From Neoscytalidium dimidiatum (Eukaryota; Ascomycota; Dothideomycetes; Botryosphaeriales; Botryosphaeriaceae): a DNA stretch of 64,000 bases. Made by a program: the position numbers and the translations under genes. Under the pieces are notes generated by a model. The model had not been told where the DNA came from. It did not search any database and saw only the letters and a program-made list of their open reading frames with translations. Location of the stretch: assembly GCA_037367355.1 (NCBI GenBank), contig CM074704.1, positions 1,116,001 through 1,180,000 of the forward strand, written 5' to 3'. Within the stretch, counting starts at the first letter, position 1. Each line of letters opens with the position of its first letter. Below, one piece after another: positions 21,976-33,239 of the stretch.

Positions 21976-24425
21976 TTAAACCTTCAGTCCTAGATCGCTC
22001 TCCCTGTTTTGCAATGCTTCCCCTTTTAAACTCTTCGCATATTCGCTTTGCTCGCTCAACGTCGGCAGGCCCACTCTCGAGTTGATCCAATCGAACACAG
22101 CGGTGTGCCACACCAGGCTGTTTTCTTGCTTCAGCACCCAGTGGTTCTCATCGGGGAAAGACAGAAACGCGCTCTCCACCCCTCTGTTCTGAAGGACATT
22201 GAAAGCTGCCAGACCCTCAGCGATCGTGAGGCGATAGTCTAGCTCGTTGTGAATGATCAGGTGCGGCGTCGCCCACTTATCTGTATGGGCACTGGGATCC
22301 CATTCTAACCAGCTCTGGCGATTGTCCCAGTATTTGCCTTCCAGATCATGCTCCGGGAACCAGATCTCCTCGGACGCTAGCTGGGCAGTCATGCTGAAAA
22401 CGCCGTCGTGGGTGACGAGCGCCTTGAACTTGCGGCCAAGGTCGTGACCTTGTATCCAATTGGTCATGAAACCGCCGTAGGAGGCGCCGAGCTCCACCGC
22501 ACGGTTAATGTCAACGTACTTGAGATTTTGCTGAATATAGTTGAAGCCATTGACCAAATCTTCATAGGGAAGACCGCCCCACTGGCCCTGAATAGCATCG
22601 GTCAGGGCCTTGCCGTATCCAGTGGAGCCAGTTGGGTTTGGAGCGACAACAACATAGCCCTGCTCAGCAAAGACGAGAGGGTTCCAGCGCGTGCTCCAGC
22701 TGTCCTCCCAAGCACCCTGGGGACCGCCGTGAATGAGGTAGGCAAGTGGCCAGGTCGTATTTGCGGAGAAGTTGGAGGGAACAATGACCCATGCGTGAAT
22801 CTTGGTGTCATTTCCAGCACCAGGGTACCAGATCTCAGACACCTGGCTGCGAGATAAACCAAAGAGAGCACCATTCTTGGAGTTGGACGAGACCTGTACA
22901 GGCTCCTCACCAGGGGTCAGGGTGAAGTAGACCGAGTTGTCGATTAGGTTGTTACCGGAAATGAAAAGATCCCCGTTATCAAGAACATGGGCATCAGAAA
23001 CGGTACCATCGTTGAAAATAAGAGTCGGCTCATCGCTACTGGAAGAGTTGGAAGTTGGAGTCGGGTAAGAGTACAAGCTGACACGGCCAATGTTCTCAGC
23101 CGTCAAGTACAACGTCTTGCCATCAGTGGACCAAACCACAGCAGATGGACTGCGGTCCCACGAACCCTTGTTATCAGGAGTAGAGAGAGCGTTTATGGTC
23201 GATGCGGGCTTGGACACGTCGGGAACGACAAACAGCTGGAGCTTGTCGGACTCGTACTGAATTTCTCTCATGCGGAGGAAAGCCAAGGACTTTCCATCGG
23301 GAGAGAAGACAGGGGAAGTGCTTTGGCCCTCGAAACCATTGGTTTCAACTTGGACAGGCGCAGGCGCAGCGGACTCAGCGAAAGTCGACAGAGGAACGAT
23401 GTAAACATTAATCTTGGTGTAGATGGCCGGATTGAGCTCAGGGTCCTTTGCAACGAAAGCAATTCCGCTGCTGCTGATATCGAAGTTGTCCGTGCCCCCG
23501 AAAGGAGGAACGGGGCTCTCCAGTTTGGTCCCCTTGAGAGCGTTGACCAGGGAAGAAAGGCTGTACTGCTCCCCGTCCTTGGTTAAAGTGCCGTACCAAA
23601 TGGTATTGCGATTTGGAGTGATGTAGGTATCCCAGTGGCGCACGAAAATGGCCTCATAGTACCTGCCACTTGAAATGGTCGAAGCGGCCTTTTCCGAGTT
23701 GTAGATGGTACCGTCCGGTTTAGCCAGGGCAGTGATGGCAAATGCAAACTTTCCTTCACCCAGAGAAGCCACCTTGACACCGCTGGCAGAGCCATCGATA
23801 TTGCCAGCCGTGTAGTTGCTGTCTCATGAATCAGCACAAGGTAGGATATCTGGGTTTAGGTTGCGGGACTGTGCTCGCAAAGGGATGTAAATGGTGTTAT
23901 GACAGGATTCATGACGGTAATGAGAACGTTTATCCTCTTTGCTGCTTTTAGTAGCTTGACTGATAGACTTTACATGGTATACTTGCCACTTTTATGTGAC
24001 TTGACAAATAATAACAGCAATTATCAGTTATATGATGGTAATGAAAAATTCAAAACTGACCTATTCGTAAAGTCATCGTACGGACCCACTAATACGTCCG
24101 TGGTGCCATTAGAACCCGGCACGAGGAGGATGATGTCGGAGCCATCAAGCCAGGTGGGCTCAGAAGCATCGCCGTTGTCGGTGACTAGGGTGCTTTCGCC
24201 GGAGGCAACGTCGAGGACGCGGACCTCACCGGTGGACGAGTGGTCGGCAAAGGAATAGGTTGAGACGGTGTAGAGGATCTTAGAACCGTCGGCGTTGGGA
24301 ATGCCAGCCGAACGGCGCGGAGCGCTCAACAGCACCTCAGGGGTGAATTTGGCAGCCTTGATGGTCATGGCGAGGAGGGCAAGAAGCAGGGTGAGGTATG
24401 ACGACAAAGGACCTGCGCGCGCCAT
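21976..24425 (-). CDS. DPP5: Dipeptidyl-peptidase V (secreted S9C serine protease)
   Basis: Secreted fungal DPP V removes N-terminal dipeptides (X-Ala and similar) from peptides during extracellular protein digestion. The exons are 24061-24425 and 21976-23818, giving 735 residues, close to the family length of about 720. The N-terminus has a signal peptide (SSYLTLLLALLAMTIKA). A beta-propeller segment follows with repeated VFSPDGKSLAFLRM and WSTDGKTLYLTAEN blades. The alpha/beta-hydrolase domain has nucleophile Ser in GASYGGFMTNW at about residue 567, Asp in NELDYRL at about 648, and His in PDENHWVL at about 679. Several N-x-S/T glycosylation sequons are present. The single 242-nt intron (23819-24060) uses a GTCAGT donor and restores FTNSNYTAGNIDG. 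It is longer than most introns in this window. Confidence 0.95.
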
Positions 24426-26035
24426 GGTGGAGTTGATTCAGCGTCTCTCCCAGAGAACGCGGTGGGACAGCCACAGGGAAGGGGGATACGGCCAGGTGAC
24501 TACTGCTTGCTGCAATAATCATGCAGCTGGCAAGGGAGCAGGAGGGAGAGCGAAAAGATGGAGATTGAAACGCGGCGGACAGGCAGGAGAAGAAATAGAA
24601 GGACGGCCAGGGCGGCGGCGATATATAGTGGTCTGCCATGGCGGCGTCGGTCTGCTTACCTCAATCACGGTGTGGATGGTAAATCCCGCGGACCAGGAAC
24701 GTGGGTCCTTGTACAGGCGGGCAGGCAGGCAAGCAGCACAGATGAGAACGGACCAACGGCAGCGTGCAATGCGCCGAAGCTTGTCTTGTATTGGCAGCTG
24801 TTGTGTCTGTGGGCGATGTAACGGTGCAGCGGAGAAATCCTGCCGGCGGCGGGAAGCTGTGTCTCGAGGGACCGCAGATGGGCAGGGAACGATCGAAGGC
24901 AACTGATAACCCGTGCGTTGCGAAAAGCCAAGACTTTTGGGATGAGGAGATGGTGAGATGAGCGGTGCGGTGATATACAGGTCCCAGGTCCCGCTGCTGG
25001 AAGGGGAAGGTGCATCTGACAATACGATCCTCCCCGCCCTCGACGATGGCGTGCCTGCGCCCGCCTTGACTTAGGCGTTGCCGCTTATGCGCCCACTGCA
25101 GCTTCCTGTGAATCCTGCGGGGGCGCCTGGGTTCGCCATTGCTGCTGCTTCTTGTTGTAGACAAGATCTAATTCCATATGGCTACTGCCACAGCTGAGCT
25201 GCAGCGTCCACAGCGGGCTCCAAAGACTTGCAGCGCCATATGGAACAACAGAGAGCGAGCTCCGGGCACAATAAGCGACGACGGGCTTGGCGGCCGGGCG
25301 AGGACTTCCTAGCGCGGCCGGACGCAGCCAAGCTCCCTTGCAGCCCGCTGCTCCGCCTTTGCTATCCGGTCAAGCTCCAGCGCCGCGATCCGCTCCACGA
25401 GCCTGCGCATGCAATATTCGCCATACTTGGCGCACTCTCTCTCATCGCTGTCGTGGCCCGAGACTCGTCTAGCCCCGATGCAACGCGTGTCGGCGCTGCA
25501 AAACATCCGGCCTGGGGCCATCGTGGCCAGGCCCCAATCCCCGCACTCTTGTCAGGTACCGCCGCGTTCTAACCGATATACCCTCACTGGCTGATAGGGC
25601 TCCAATCTACTTCCGGCCTTGATCCATGCCGTCATGCAGACAATTGCTCCTCCGATCGGCCTCGTGCAATCCAGCTGCCTTTAGCGCAACTCGACTCTTA
25701 CTGACTACACACTTCAGAGTATCTCTTTCTCTCGGTAAGCGCTCGAGTCTGCCCACCGCGCGGGCAGCTGCTTCTGTCCGTCGGCCAAGAATCACATCTG
25801 TGCGACTTTTCCAAAGAGTTGAACTTTATCCCATCAAAGTGCCCCACTTGAATGATTCTTCGCCAGTTCCAGGTCACATACGTTTGTGCCCTGGGGCAAG
25901 CCATGTGCCAGGACCCGCCTACATTGCGACCCGCGGGCAGCAAGGAAGATGTAGTCTCACACCAGCCAACAATCCATTACTACGTACCTGACGCCTGACC
26001 GGGTATCAAGAGAACAGCCACAATCTTGCTCAACT
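24426..26035. other. Intergenic 1.6 kb, no gene seen
   Basis: This lies between the DPP V promoter and the 3' end of the Env7-like kinase. It is GC-rich, with overlapping short open frames of biased composition and no recognisable domain. Confidence 0.5.
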
Positions 26036-27432
26036 TTAGTCGTCCACACCGTCGTCCTCTGGCAGCTCGGTGATGACATCTTCAACAATCCGGATCAGCT
26101 CATCCACGTCCGGCCGTTCTGCTGGCTCGACTCTCAAGCATCTCCTGACTACCTCCTTGACGGGCTCGCTGATACTACCCTCGTGGGACGCAGACACAGA
26201 TGCAACTGGCTGTTTCTGCCTGCCGTGCTCCTGCGCCGAGCTTTCGTCAGGGAAACGCCAGTCGCCTCCGAGGACGCAGAGGCTAAGACTGCCACCAGTC
26301 TCCTCGGAACGCGCCTCGAAAGGTGACTTGCCAACCAAGCAGGCATACAGCGTGCAACCGAGCGACCAGATATCAACCTTGGTGTCGATGACTGTATCAG
26401 TTTTGACGTCAAAGAGCTCTGGAGCACGATATGGCATCGTGCTGTGTTCGGCGGCAGTGTCTTGCACCTGAAGAGCCAACGAGCGAGAGGTGATATGGAT
26501 AGGAGATGGCGCCAGAGATCCCAGATCCATGAGGATAGGTGTCTTGCCATCATCGGCAATCATGATGTTTCCTTGAAGTGTGTCAGTCCGCCACCTTTAC
26601 ATAATGATGTGCTGTGTACACACCTGGCTTGATGTCTCTATGGGCATACGCTCGTTGCTCTCCGGGCGCCACGCCATCCTGGGCTGCTGTAACCTCATCA
26701 TCCATCAGCGGCTCCGCCGCCTCATCCTCATCATCATCTGCTCTTCTTGTCTTCTGTTTCCGCGCGCCCGCTGCCTCAGCGGCTTCTGCATCAGCGCGAG
26801 CAGCTTCCTGTCTCACCCTTTTCGCCTGTCCTTGGCTCGCCGCACCGCCCGGCGCGCCCTTGACCTTGTACTGGTGCATGGCCTTCAGCGCCCTACAGAC
26901 GCCGAGAAACAAGACCATTAGCCTGCGCTCGGGGAACGTCGTGTGGTTGACGAGATTCGCATTGATCATGTCCTGCAGGTTGCCCCTCCTGTAGTACGGC
27001 AGCAAGATATATACCGTCTTCGCGCCCGGGTCCGCTTTGTCCGACGCGATGCTGTGGTCTATGCAGTGGATGATGTTAGGGTGCGGCGAGAACAGGCTGT
27101 AGGCCTCAACTTCCTTGAGCGCTTGGGAAACCGACTCCTGGCCGAAGGGACACCGTATCTTCTTGAGCGCGTAGAGGTTCTGGCCCGAGTTGTCTTGCAC
27201 TAGGTAAACGTAGGAAAAGCCGCCCTGTGAGAAAGATTGCCAGTCAGACCTTTGCTCATGTTTGCGATTGGTTCCGAGCGAGCGCTGCAATGGCTAGACA
27301 TACCTCGCCAAGAAGGCGCAAGATCTTGAAGCTGCGGCCATTGATCTTAAGCTGTGGAGTGCCAGGAAAGCATGACATGCAATTGGTCAAAGAGTAGACC
27401 AGGTCGAGGATGAAAGAGCTCAGCGACGACAT
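26036..27432 (-). CDS. ENV7: Env7/STK16-type serine/threonine kinase (NAK family)
   Basis: Env7 is a palmitoylated vacuolar-membrane kinase of the STK16/NAK family that restrains vacuole fusion in yeast. The exons are 27304-27432, 26624-27224 and 26036-26571, giving 421 residues. The start at 27432 gives MSSLSSFILDLVYSLTNC, immediately before cysteines that suit palmitoylation. An in-frame Met 40 codons upstream is less likely. Joined exons give the Gly loop GEGGFSYVYLVQD, VAIK-equivalent YALKKIRC, HRDIKPGN, DLG in LMDLGS (the usual NAK variant of DFG), YRAPELF and DIWSLGCTLYA. Between helix E and the HRD loop is an insert of about 70 residues, Ala/Glu/Arg-rich and then acidic (ADDDEDEAAEP), absent from animal STK16. 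Introns are 79 and 51 nt. Family assignment is confident; localisation is by analogy. Confidence 0.92.
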
Positions 27433-28222
27433 GCTGAAGCGCGAGGCGACGCCCTCCGGATATGAAGGGTCTCGGAAGGACGAGTGTTCGGGGAACTCGG
27501 GGTGGTAACCGCTGCGGGCGATGCGCGACAACTCCAGCTTGACTGATTTCACGGAAGGCGTAAGTTTGTTGAGTGGTTTTATGAATCCCAGTTGCGGCTG
27601 CCGGTGGGAAGGAAGTCGCGAATTGTGTAAGCGTGGAAAGAGTTGGAGCTGTCGTTCCTGCTTGCTGCGCCTGCTGGCTTCTTACGACAGGGCGAGCTTG
27701 GGCCCGGCTGTTCGGCAATATGCCTCAGGCACCAAGGCATGAAGATCACGAGGCATCAAGGCATCAGCACGATTCATCTTTTGATAGAGACAATGTGGCT
27801 TCATATGCACCTCGGCCAGCCGTACCTCTGGGCATACCTGTTTGCTTGATAGCCGATAATCCTCTCACGACTGCGCTCCTGCCATTCTCCCCCACGTGAA
27901 GCCACTGATTCGTCATGGTTCCGGAAATATTGTGCGGAGCGAACGCGGTCCTTAGCCGTTGCCGTCTTGGTCCTCTTGGAAGGCCTCTTGGAAGTAAACC
28001 CTCGTTCAATTTGTAGCGATTCTGCAAGTAGACCAACAATCCACCCCCCACATCACTGGCTAGAAGGCATGCCAGCTCGTCGCTGTCTTCGTTCCGATAT
28101 CGGATCTCGCGCCCTCAGCGCTGTTTGTCCAACACCAAGATAAATACCCCGCAATCAATCGAAATCAGTGCAGCCAAATATTAAAAAGGACTCTGCGGAG
28201 GTCAAGAACTGAAGCTTTCGAG
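27433..28222. other. Bidirectional promoter, Env7-like kinase / methyltransferase
   Basis: This 790-bp region lies between divergent genes. It has a possible upstream extension of the kinase frame to an ATG at 27552. I see no separate gene. Confidence 0.55.
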
Positions 28223-29232
28223 ATGACTGTCGATAAAAGTGAAAAAAAAGACCACTGGTCCTCTGAGGTCTGTCCCATTTATCCTTCTTCATTCTCTCAG
28301 AGACGTCTAATGCTACTTACCATCTGTCTTATTGGACTCATCCGGTTTGCCTTGCTGACAAGCTCTAGAAATATGCTACCTCTGCCTCCTTTGTTCCCCT
28401 CCTTACTACTAAGGTCCTCTCATACTTGAACCCTGCACCATCCGACCGTATTCTTGACATAGGCTGCGGCGATGGGCCGCTCTCTGCGAAAATAGCCGCT
28501 GCAATACCTCGAGGAGAGCTGGTCGGACTTGGTAATCGCCAGCTTCCCATTACTCAGTTTCCTCCATGCTGATGGTCCGCACTAGATGCTTCACCCTCGA
28601 TGATTCACACGGCACAAACTCAGCACACTTCCCTTCCCAATATCTCCTTTCGTGTCGCCGACTGTACAGCCCTCAGCGCCGCTGCTCCCGACCTTTTGGA
28701 CGGCAGTTTCGACAAAATCTTCTCCAACGCCGCGCTGCACTGGATTCTGCGCCCCCCCACGACCCGACAAACGGTCTTCAACGACCTCTATGCTGCGCTT
28801 AGACCGGGCGGGCTCCTCGTCTTTGAGATGGGCGGCGCGGGCTGCGTTGCCGAAGTGCACTCAAGCCTAATCTTAGCTCTCGTTGCCCACGGCGGAGTGC
28901 CCTCGTTTGAAGAAGCGCGCGCAGCTAGCCCTTGGTACTTCGCGGACATACCGCCGATGCGGGCGCTGCTGGAGGGCGCCGGGTTCGAGGTCGAGCTGTG
29001 CGAAAAGGAATACCGACCGACGGAGCTCACCAAGGAGATAGACGGCGGCATGGCGGGGTGGGTGCGTCTCTTCGGAAATGAATTCTTGCAGAAGGTAAGC
29101 GAGGACAAGAGGGAGGAGGTCGTACGTTGGGTGGTCGAGGCTTGTAGGAGTAGTTGCGAGAGGGAAGACGGGAATTGGTGGCTAGGCTATGTGCGGCTCA
29201 GGGCGGTAGCAAGGAAACCACTGAATGCCTGA
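28223..29232 (+). CDS. Class I SAM-dependent methyltransferase (trans-aconitate methyltransferase-like)
   Basis: The exons are 28223-28267, 28369-28531 and 28586-29232, giving 284 residues. The joined protein begins MTVDKSEKKDHWSSE and continues KYATSASFVPLLT. It has motif I ILDIGCGDGPLSAKI, the acidic ribose-binding Asp in GLDASPSMI created by the second splice, motif II-like FDKIFSNAALHWI, and LRPGGLLVFEMGG. The SNAALHW motif is typical of Tam/trans-aconitate methyltransferase-like enzymes and related fungal proteins. The Trp-rich C-terminus (GNWWLGYVRLRAVA) is also seen in these. The true substrate cannot be told from sequence. Introns are 101 and 54 nt with GT-AG ends. The stop lies about 70 bp from the stop of the convergent PFA4 gene. 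Confidence 0.88.
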
Positions 29233-29301
29233 GAACCGCGGGTCCCCAGTTATATTCCAATTTTCCTACACGAAGTATCTGCTCTACCAACACTGCAGGG
29301 T

Positions 29302-30862
29302 TTACGAAAACGAGCTTTCCGCCTCGAAATTCACATGACTTGAATTCACCGCTGCCGCCTTCCTCCTCCTTATCAGCTCACCCAACGGGACGTCATCCTC
29401 ATCGTAGAACTCAGCTTCCTCGTCAACGCCAAAGTCCCTTAGCCTCTCGCCCTCCGAATTCCTCCAAGCCTCTTCCCCAGACTCATCACCCTCTTCATCC
29501 TTGTCCGGACTTTCCTCAGGGTCAAAACCCTCGAAGCGCTTATGAAAAGGTGTTCTTTTCTGGAGACCACCGCTTTGCCAGCGCTTGAAATCTTCTTGCT
29601 GCCGTCTCTTGAACGCTTCCATAGCTTCGCGGTCGTCGAGGTCAGGGACGCGGTGAGTAAAGGCATCTTCCTGGTTGAATTGGCGCCTGGGCCGGGGCAT
29701 GCGGTCAGGGTCAGGCGGAGGCCAAGTGACTGAAGCATCTAAAGGACGAGCCGATCAGAAAGGTTTCCTGCTCGAGGGAACAGACATCTGCCTACCCTCA
29801 AATCCGTTGACTTCGAAATTCAATCCTTTCTCGTTGGGAGGGGATGCGGAAAATGGCCAGAACCATGCCAAAAGCTGTCAACCATGGTCAGCGAAGAGAT
29901 CGTATCATTTCGTCGACCCACAGGCTTCCGACATTTGCTGTACCCATTGCCTGAGCCATGTTTGCAAAGATGCCAATATCGTACGGAAACTCCTGCTTCT
30001 TTATCCTGATTCTCTTGCCGTCCGGGCCGTCCAGAAAGCCGCCCAGGTACCTCGCCCTCCGCACCAGCGTCTGGTGCCTCTCGATTTCCCAGCTCTCGAT
30101 CGTGGTCACGTTTTCGGCGAACATCTGGCCAAAGCGAATGGTCATGATACCGACGCCGAAGAGGGTGAGCGAGTTGACAACAACAAGGACGAAGAGGTGG
30201 ATGAGCTGGAGGGGACTGGGACCGAGGTACTGGCCATCGGATGAGTAGGTAGCAGAGCAGCTGGAGCAGAAGGCGTAACGCACGCTGGGAAGACGTCGCT
30301 TCTGCCAGACAAGGGCGGCACGGATGTAAATCAGGTACTCGTTGTAGGCGAGGGCGAGGGTAGCGTAGACGATGGTGCGCAGGAAGTGTGGGTAGGTGGT
30401 GTGAGAGACACAGTTCGCGAGCCACGGACAATGGTGGTCCATTTTGGGGATACATCTACATTTGTCAACCTATCTATGTACGGCACCTGAGTCCTGGGAG
30501 ATGTACCGTCCGCAGGTCTTGCAGTGATGGGCGCGCGGCGGCTTGGGAGCGTCGCATTTGCTACACCAGCGCGGCCGGATCCTGGGCGCGTCCTCGTCCT
30601 TCTCCTTTGCGGGCTTGTCCTCTCCATGCACTCTCACAGGTTGCGGTTGCCAGCCGTCGGGTACACGACCCGGGTCGGTCAAGCAAGCGCGGGCGAAGCT
30701 GACGAGCAGGCATGCCAGGAGCACGTTAAAGATTATTGCTTGATCCCTGTCCAGCGGATGAGGCTCCAAGTGCTGGTAGAGATATTGGGACGAATAGCCA
30801 AGCAGGGCGATGAGGACGAGGACAGCGGGAACGGCCAGCGACGAGGCCGAGAAGGCGCCCAT
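29302..30862 (-). CDS. PFA4: Palmitoyltransferase Pfa4 (DHHC family)
   Basis: This ER-membrane enzyme S-palmitoylates proteins; yeast Pfa4 acts on chitin synthase Chs3 and amino-acid permeases. The exons are 30507-30862, 29933-30455, 29796-29874 and 29302-29738, giving 464 residues. Two N-terminal membrane helices (AVPAVLVLIALLGY and IIFNVLLACLLVSFARACL) precede the cysteine-rich domain. That domain reads RWCSKCDAPKPPRAHHCKTC, then CIPKMDHHCPWLANCVSH with the catalytic DHHC at about residue 125. Two more helices follow (RTIVYATLALAYNEYLIYI and FVLVVVNSLTLFGVGIMTI). The fungal Pfa4 hallmark GTANLLAWFWPF is made by the second splice, whose donor is the less usual GTCGGA. The C-terminal tail is long and acidic (DPEESPDKDEEGDESGEE). 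Confidence is high. Confidence 0.94.
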
Positions 30863-31238
30863 TGTGGGCCGACGAGAGGCTTTGGCGCGTGGAAGATACA
30901 GGGGAAGGCAGGTCTACGCGAGGTTAGCGGTGATCCATGGACATCTGCAACGGCAGTCGTGGCAGGCGTGTTTTGATTGAGCTAGACGTGGAGCATTGCG
31001 GCTGCGAAGCTACGAGGCTGTGGGGAGACGTGTGCCAGAGCCGCTGCAGAGCGCCCGTGCCCAAGCATGACGCGCCGGGAGTCCCGCTCGCTTGCACGCC
31101 CGCAGCCGCTCTGCCGTGCCCAAGGGATCAGATCAACATCACCCGCAGTCCTCTCGCTCACTACTTCCTCCTTGCTAACTCTCCCTCATTTTTCACACAA
31201 CAAAATAAAAATAAAGGAAAATGCCATAGGTCGCCACC
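30863..31238. promoter_or_regulatory. Compact divergent promoter, PFA4 / ALG12
   Basis: Only 376 bp separate the two start codons, so the region must serve both genes. It becomes AT-rich (AAAATAAAAATAAAGG) just before the ALG12 start. No specific binding site was assigned. Confidence 0.6.
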
Positions 31239-33239
31239 ATGAATCCGGTCCTTGGTGAGGCATCTTCCGCGCCGCCCTTTGTCTGTTGTGTGCGCGCCTC
31301 TGACACCAGCTTCAGAATCATTTCTCTCGCTTCTCATCCCAGCCGTCATCCTGCTCCACCTGGCGTGGGCCCCCTACACCAAAGTTGAGGAATCCTTCAA
31401 CATCCAGGCTGTCCACGACATCCTCGTCCATGGCGTTCCCACCGAGAATGTCAACGACTATCTGGCCGAGCACTATGACCACGTTTCATTCCCGGGCTCT
31501 GTTCCACGCACCTTCGCCGGCGCCCTGATGCTCGCCGGTCTTTCCAGACCATTGGTCCCCTTCATGAAGTCCCCTGCCCAGGTCCAGCTGTTGGGTTAGT
31601 TCTCTTACCAATTGTACTCGAAATCCTGCTGACGAATGGTAGTGCGTGCCATTCTTGGCATATTCAATGCTTATGCTCTCCTTTCCTTCCGCAGGGTCGT
31701 GTGGAAAGTCTTTGGCAAGGCTGCTAGCAATTGGTTTGTGCTCTTCCAAGCCAGCCAGTTTCATCTCATGTACTATGCCTCGAGAACCCTTCCCAATATG
31801 CTTGCCTTTGGAATGAGTGAGTCGCTGATGCTGCTTCAATCCCTCTTTTTTTCTTTTTTTTTTTTTGACAATCTCCAGGCACATTTGCCATGAGTTTCTA
31901 CCTCGATTCCATCGTCAACCCAGATCGGACTCTTTCCTCCAAGAAGCTTCGCCTCTGCTTCTACCTCCTCACCATAGCAGGCATAGTCTTTCGTTCAGAG
32001 CTCGCGATCCTTCTCGGAACCCTGGTCTTCTATCAGCTGCTCCAACGAGTCCCAGCAGAAGGCCTCTTATCATTTCTCCGCTTCGTTGTCCCTTCAGGCA
32101 TTGCGGGTGCCTTGATAGGCCTTCTTATCACAGTACCAGTAGACTCTTTCTTCTGGCGCACTTGGCCGTATCCACTCTGGCCGGAATGGTCCGCCTTCGT
32201 CTATAATACAGTGCAGGGGCATGCCTCCGAATGGGGCACCTCGCCCTGGTACTACTACTTCGTTAACGCCCTCCCGAAACTTCTCCTTAACCCACTTACC
32301 TACACCTTCCTCCTCCCTTGGTCCATCCTGAACCCCGCGACCCGCGGCCCCTGCTTCTCCCTGCTCTTCCCGTCCCTCTCCTTCGTGGCCATCCTCAGCC
32401 TCCTTCCGCACAAAGAATGGCGCTTCATCATCTACATCATCCCTGGCCTGACAGCCTGCGCGTCGGCGGCAGCTGGTTGGATCTCGGTGCGATACACCAA
32501 AGCTCGCATGTACCGCATCGCCTCCTGTGCAATCCTCGCGTCGGTGGCGGCGTCCTTCGCCATCTCGGCGGTGCTTCTGTCCATCTCCAGCCAGAATTAC
32601 CCGGGCGGGGCGGCCCTCGTCCGGCTGCACCACATCGCGGCCACGCGCGACGCGGGGGCGCCCCGCATCAAGGTGCACCTCGACAACCTCGCCTGCCAGA
32701 CCGGCGTCACGCATTTCCTCGAGAAGGCCGGCCCCGCCCGGCCAGGCGAGGCCCGCAAGCTGCGTGACGGCGAGTGGGCGCTGCGCCAGGACGGCGGCAT
32801 CGAGTGGATTCCCTTCTCGGAGGCGGACAAGAAGGAGAAGGAGAAGGAGCGGAGGGTGCGCTGGGTGTACGACAAGACGGACGACGAGGAGAGGCTGCTG
32901 GATCCGGCGTTCTGGGATCGCTTCGACTACGCGTTGGCGGAGCGGCCGGAGAAGGTGATCGGCAAGTGGGAAGTTGTAGATGTGATTTACGGGTTTGGCG
33001 GGGTCAAGGTGGTGACACCCGGGGAGAAGCTGGGCGAGGTGCAGGGAGGAGTGGAGGAGGGCCTAGGTCCCAAGAGTGAGAGTTTGAGGAAATTGGTGCT
33101 GGGTGAGGACGAGAAGAAGAGTGGTCGGGTGTGGGCATGGCTGGAGGAAGTGCTGAGGGAGAAGGTGTGCAGGGGGTGGTGGGTCGGCGTGCGGATGGAG
33201 CCGAAGATTCGCATTCTGAAGAGGCTGCCGATGTTGTAG
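31239..33239 (+). CDS. ALG12: Dol-P-Man:Man7GlcNAc2-PP-Dol alpha-1,6-mannosyltransferase
   Basis: Alg12 adds the eighth mannose (alpha-1,6) to the lipid-linked N-glycan precursor in the ER lumen. The exons are 31239-31254, 31316-31594, 31643-31816 and 31879-33239, giving 609 residues. The GT22-family N-terminal signature TKVEESFNIQAVHDIL follows a first membrane helix. Several more hydrophobic segments come next, including FRSELAILLGTLVFYQLL, and then LPHKEWRFIIYIIPGL, whose HKEWRF matches the conserved HKExRF of this family. The hydrophilic C-terminal part is charged and ends RILKRLPML. The first coding exon is only 16 nt (MNPVL plus one base). The third intron (31817-31878) has an unusually long T-rich polypyrimidine tract before its acceptor. 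Confidence is high. Confidence 0.94.
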
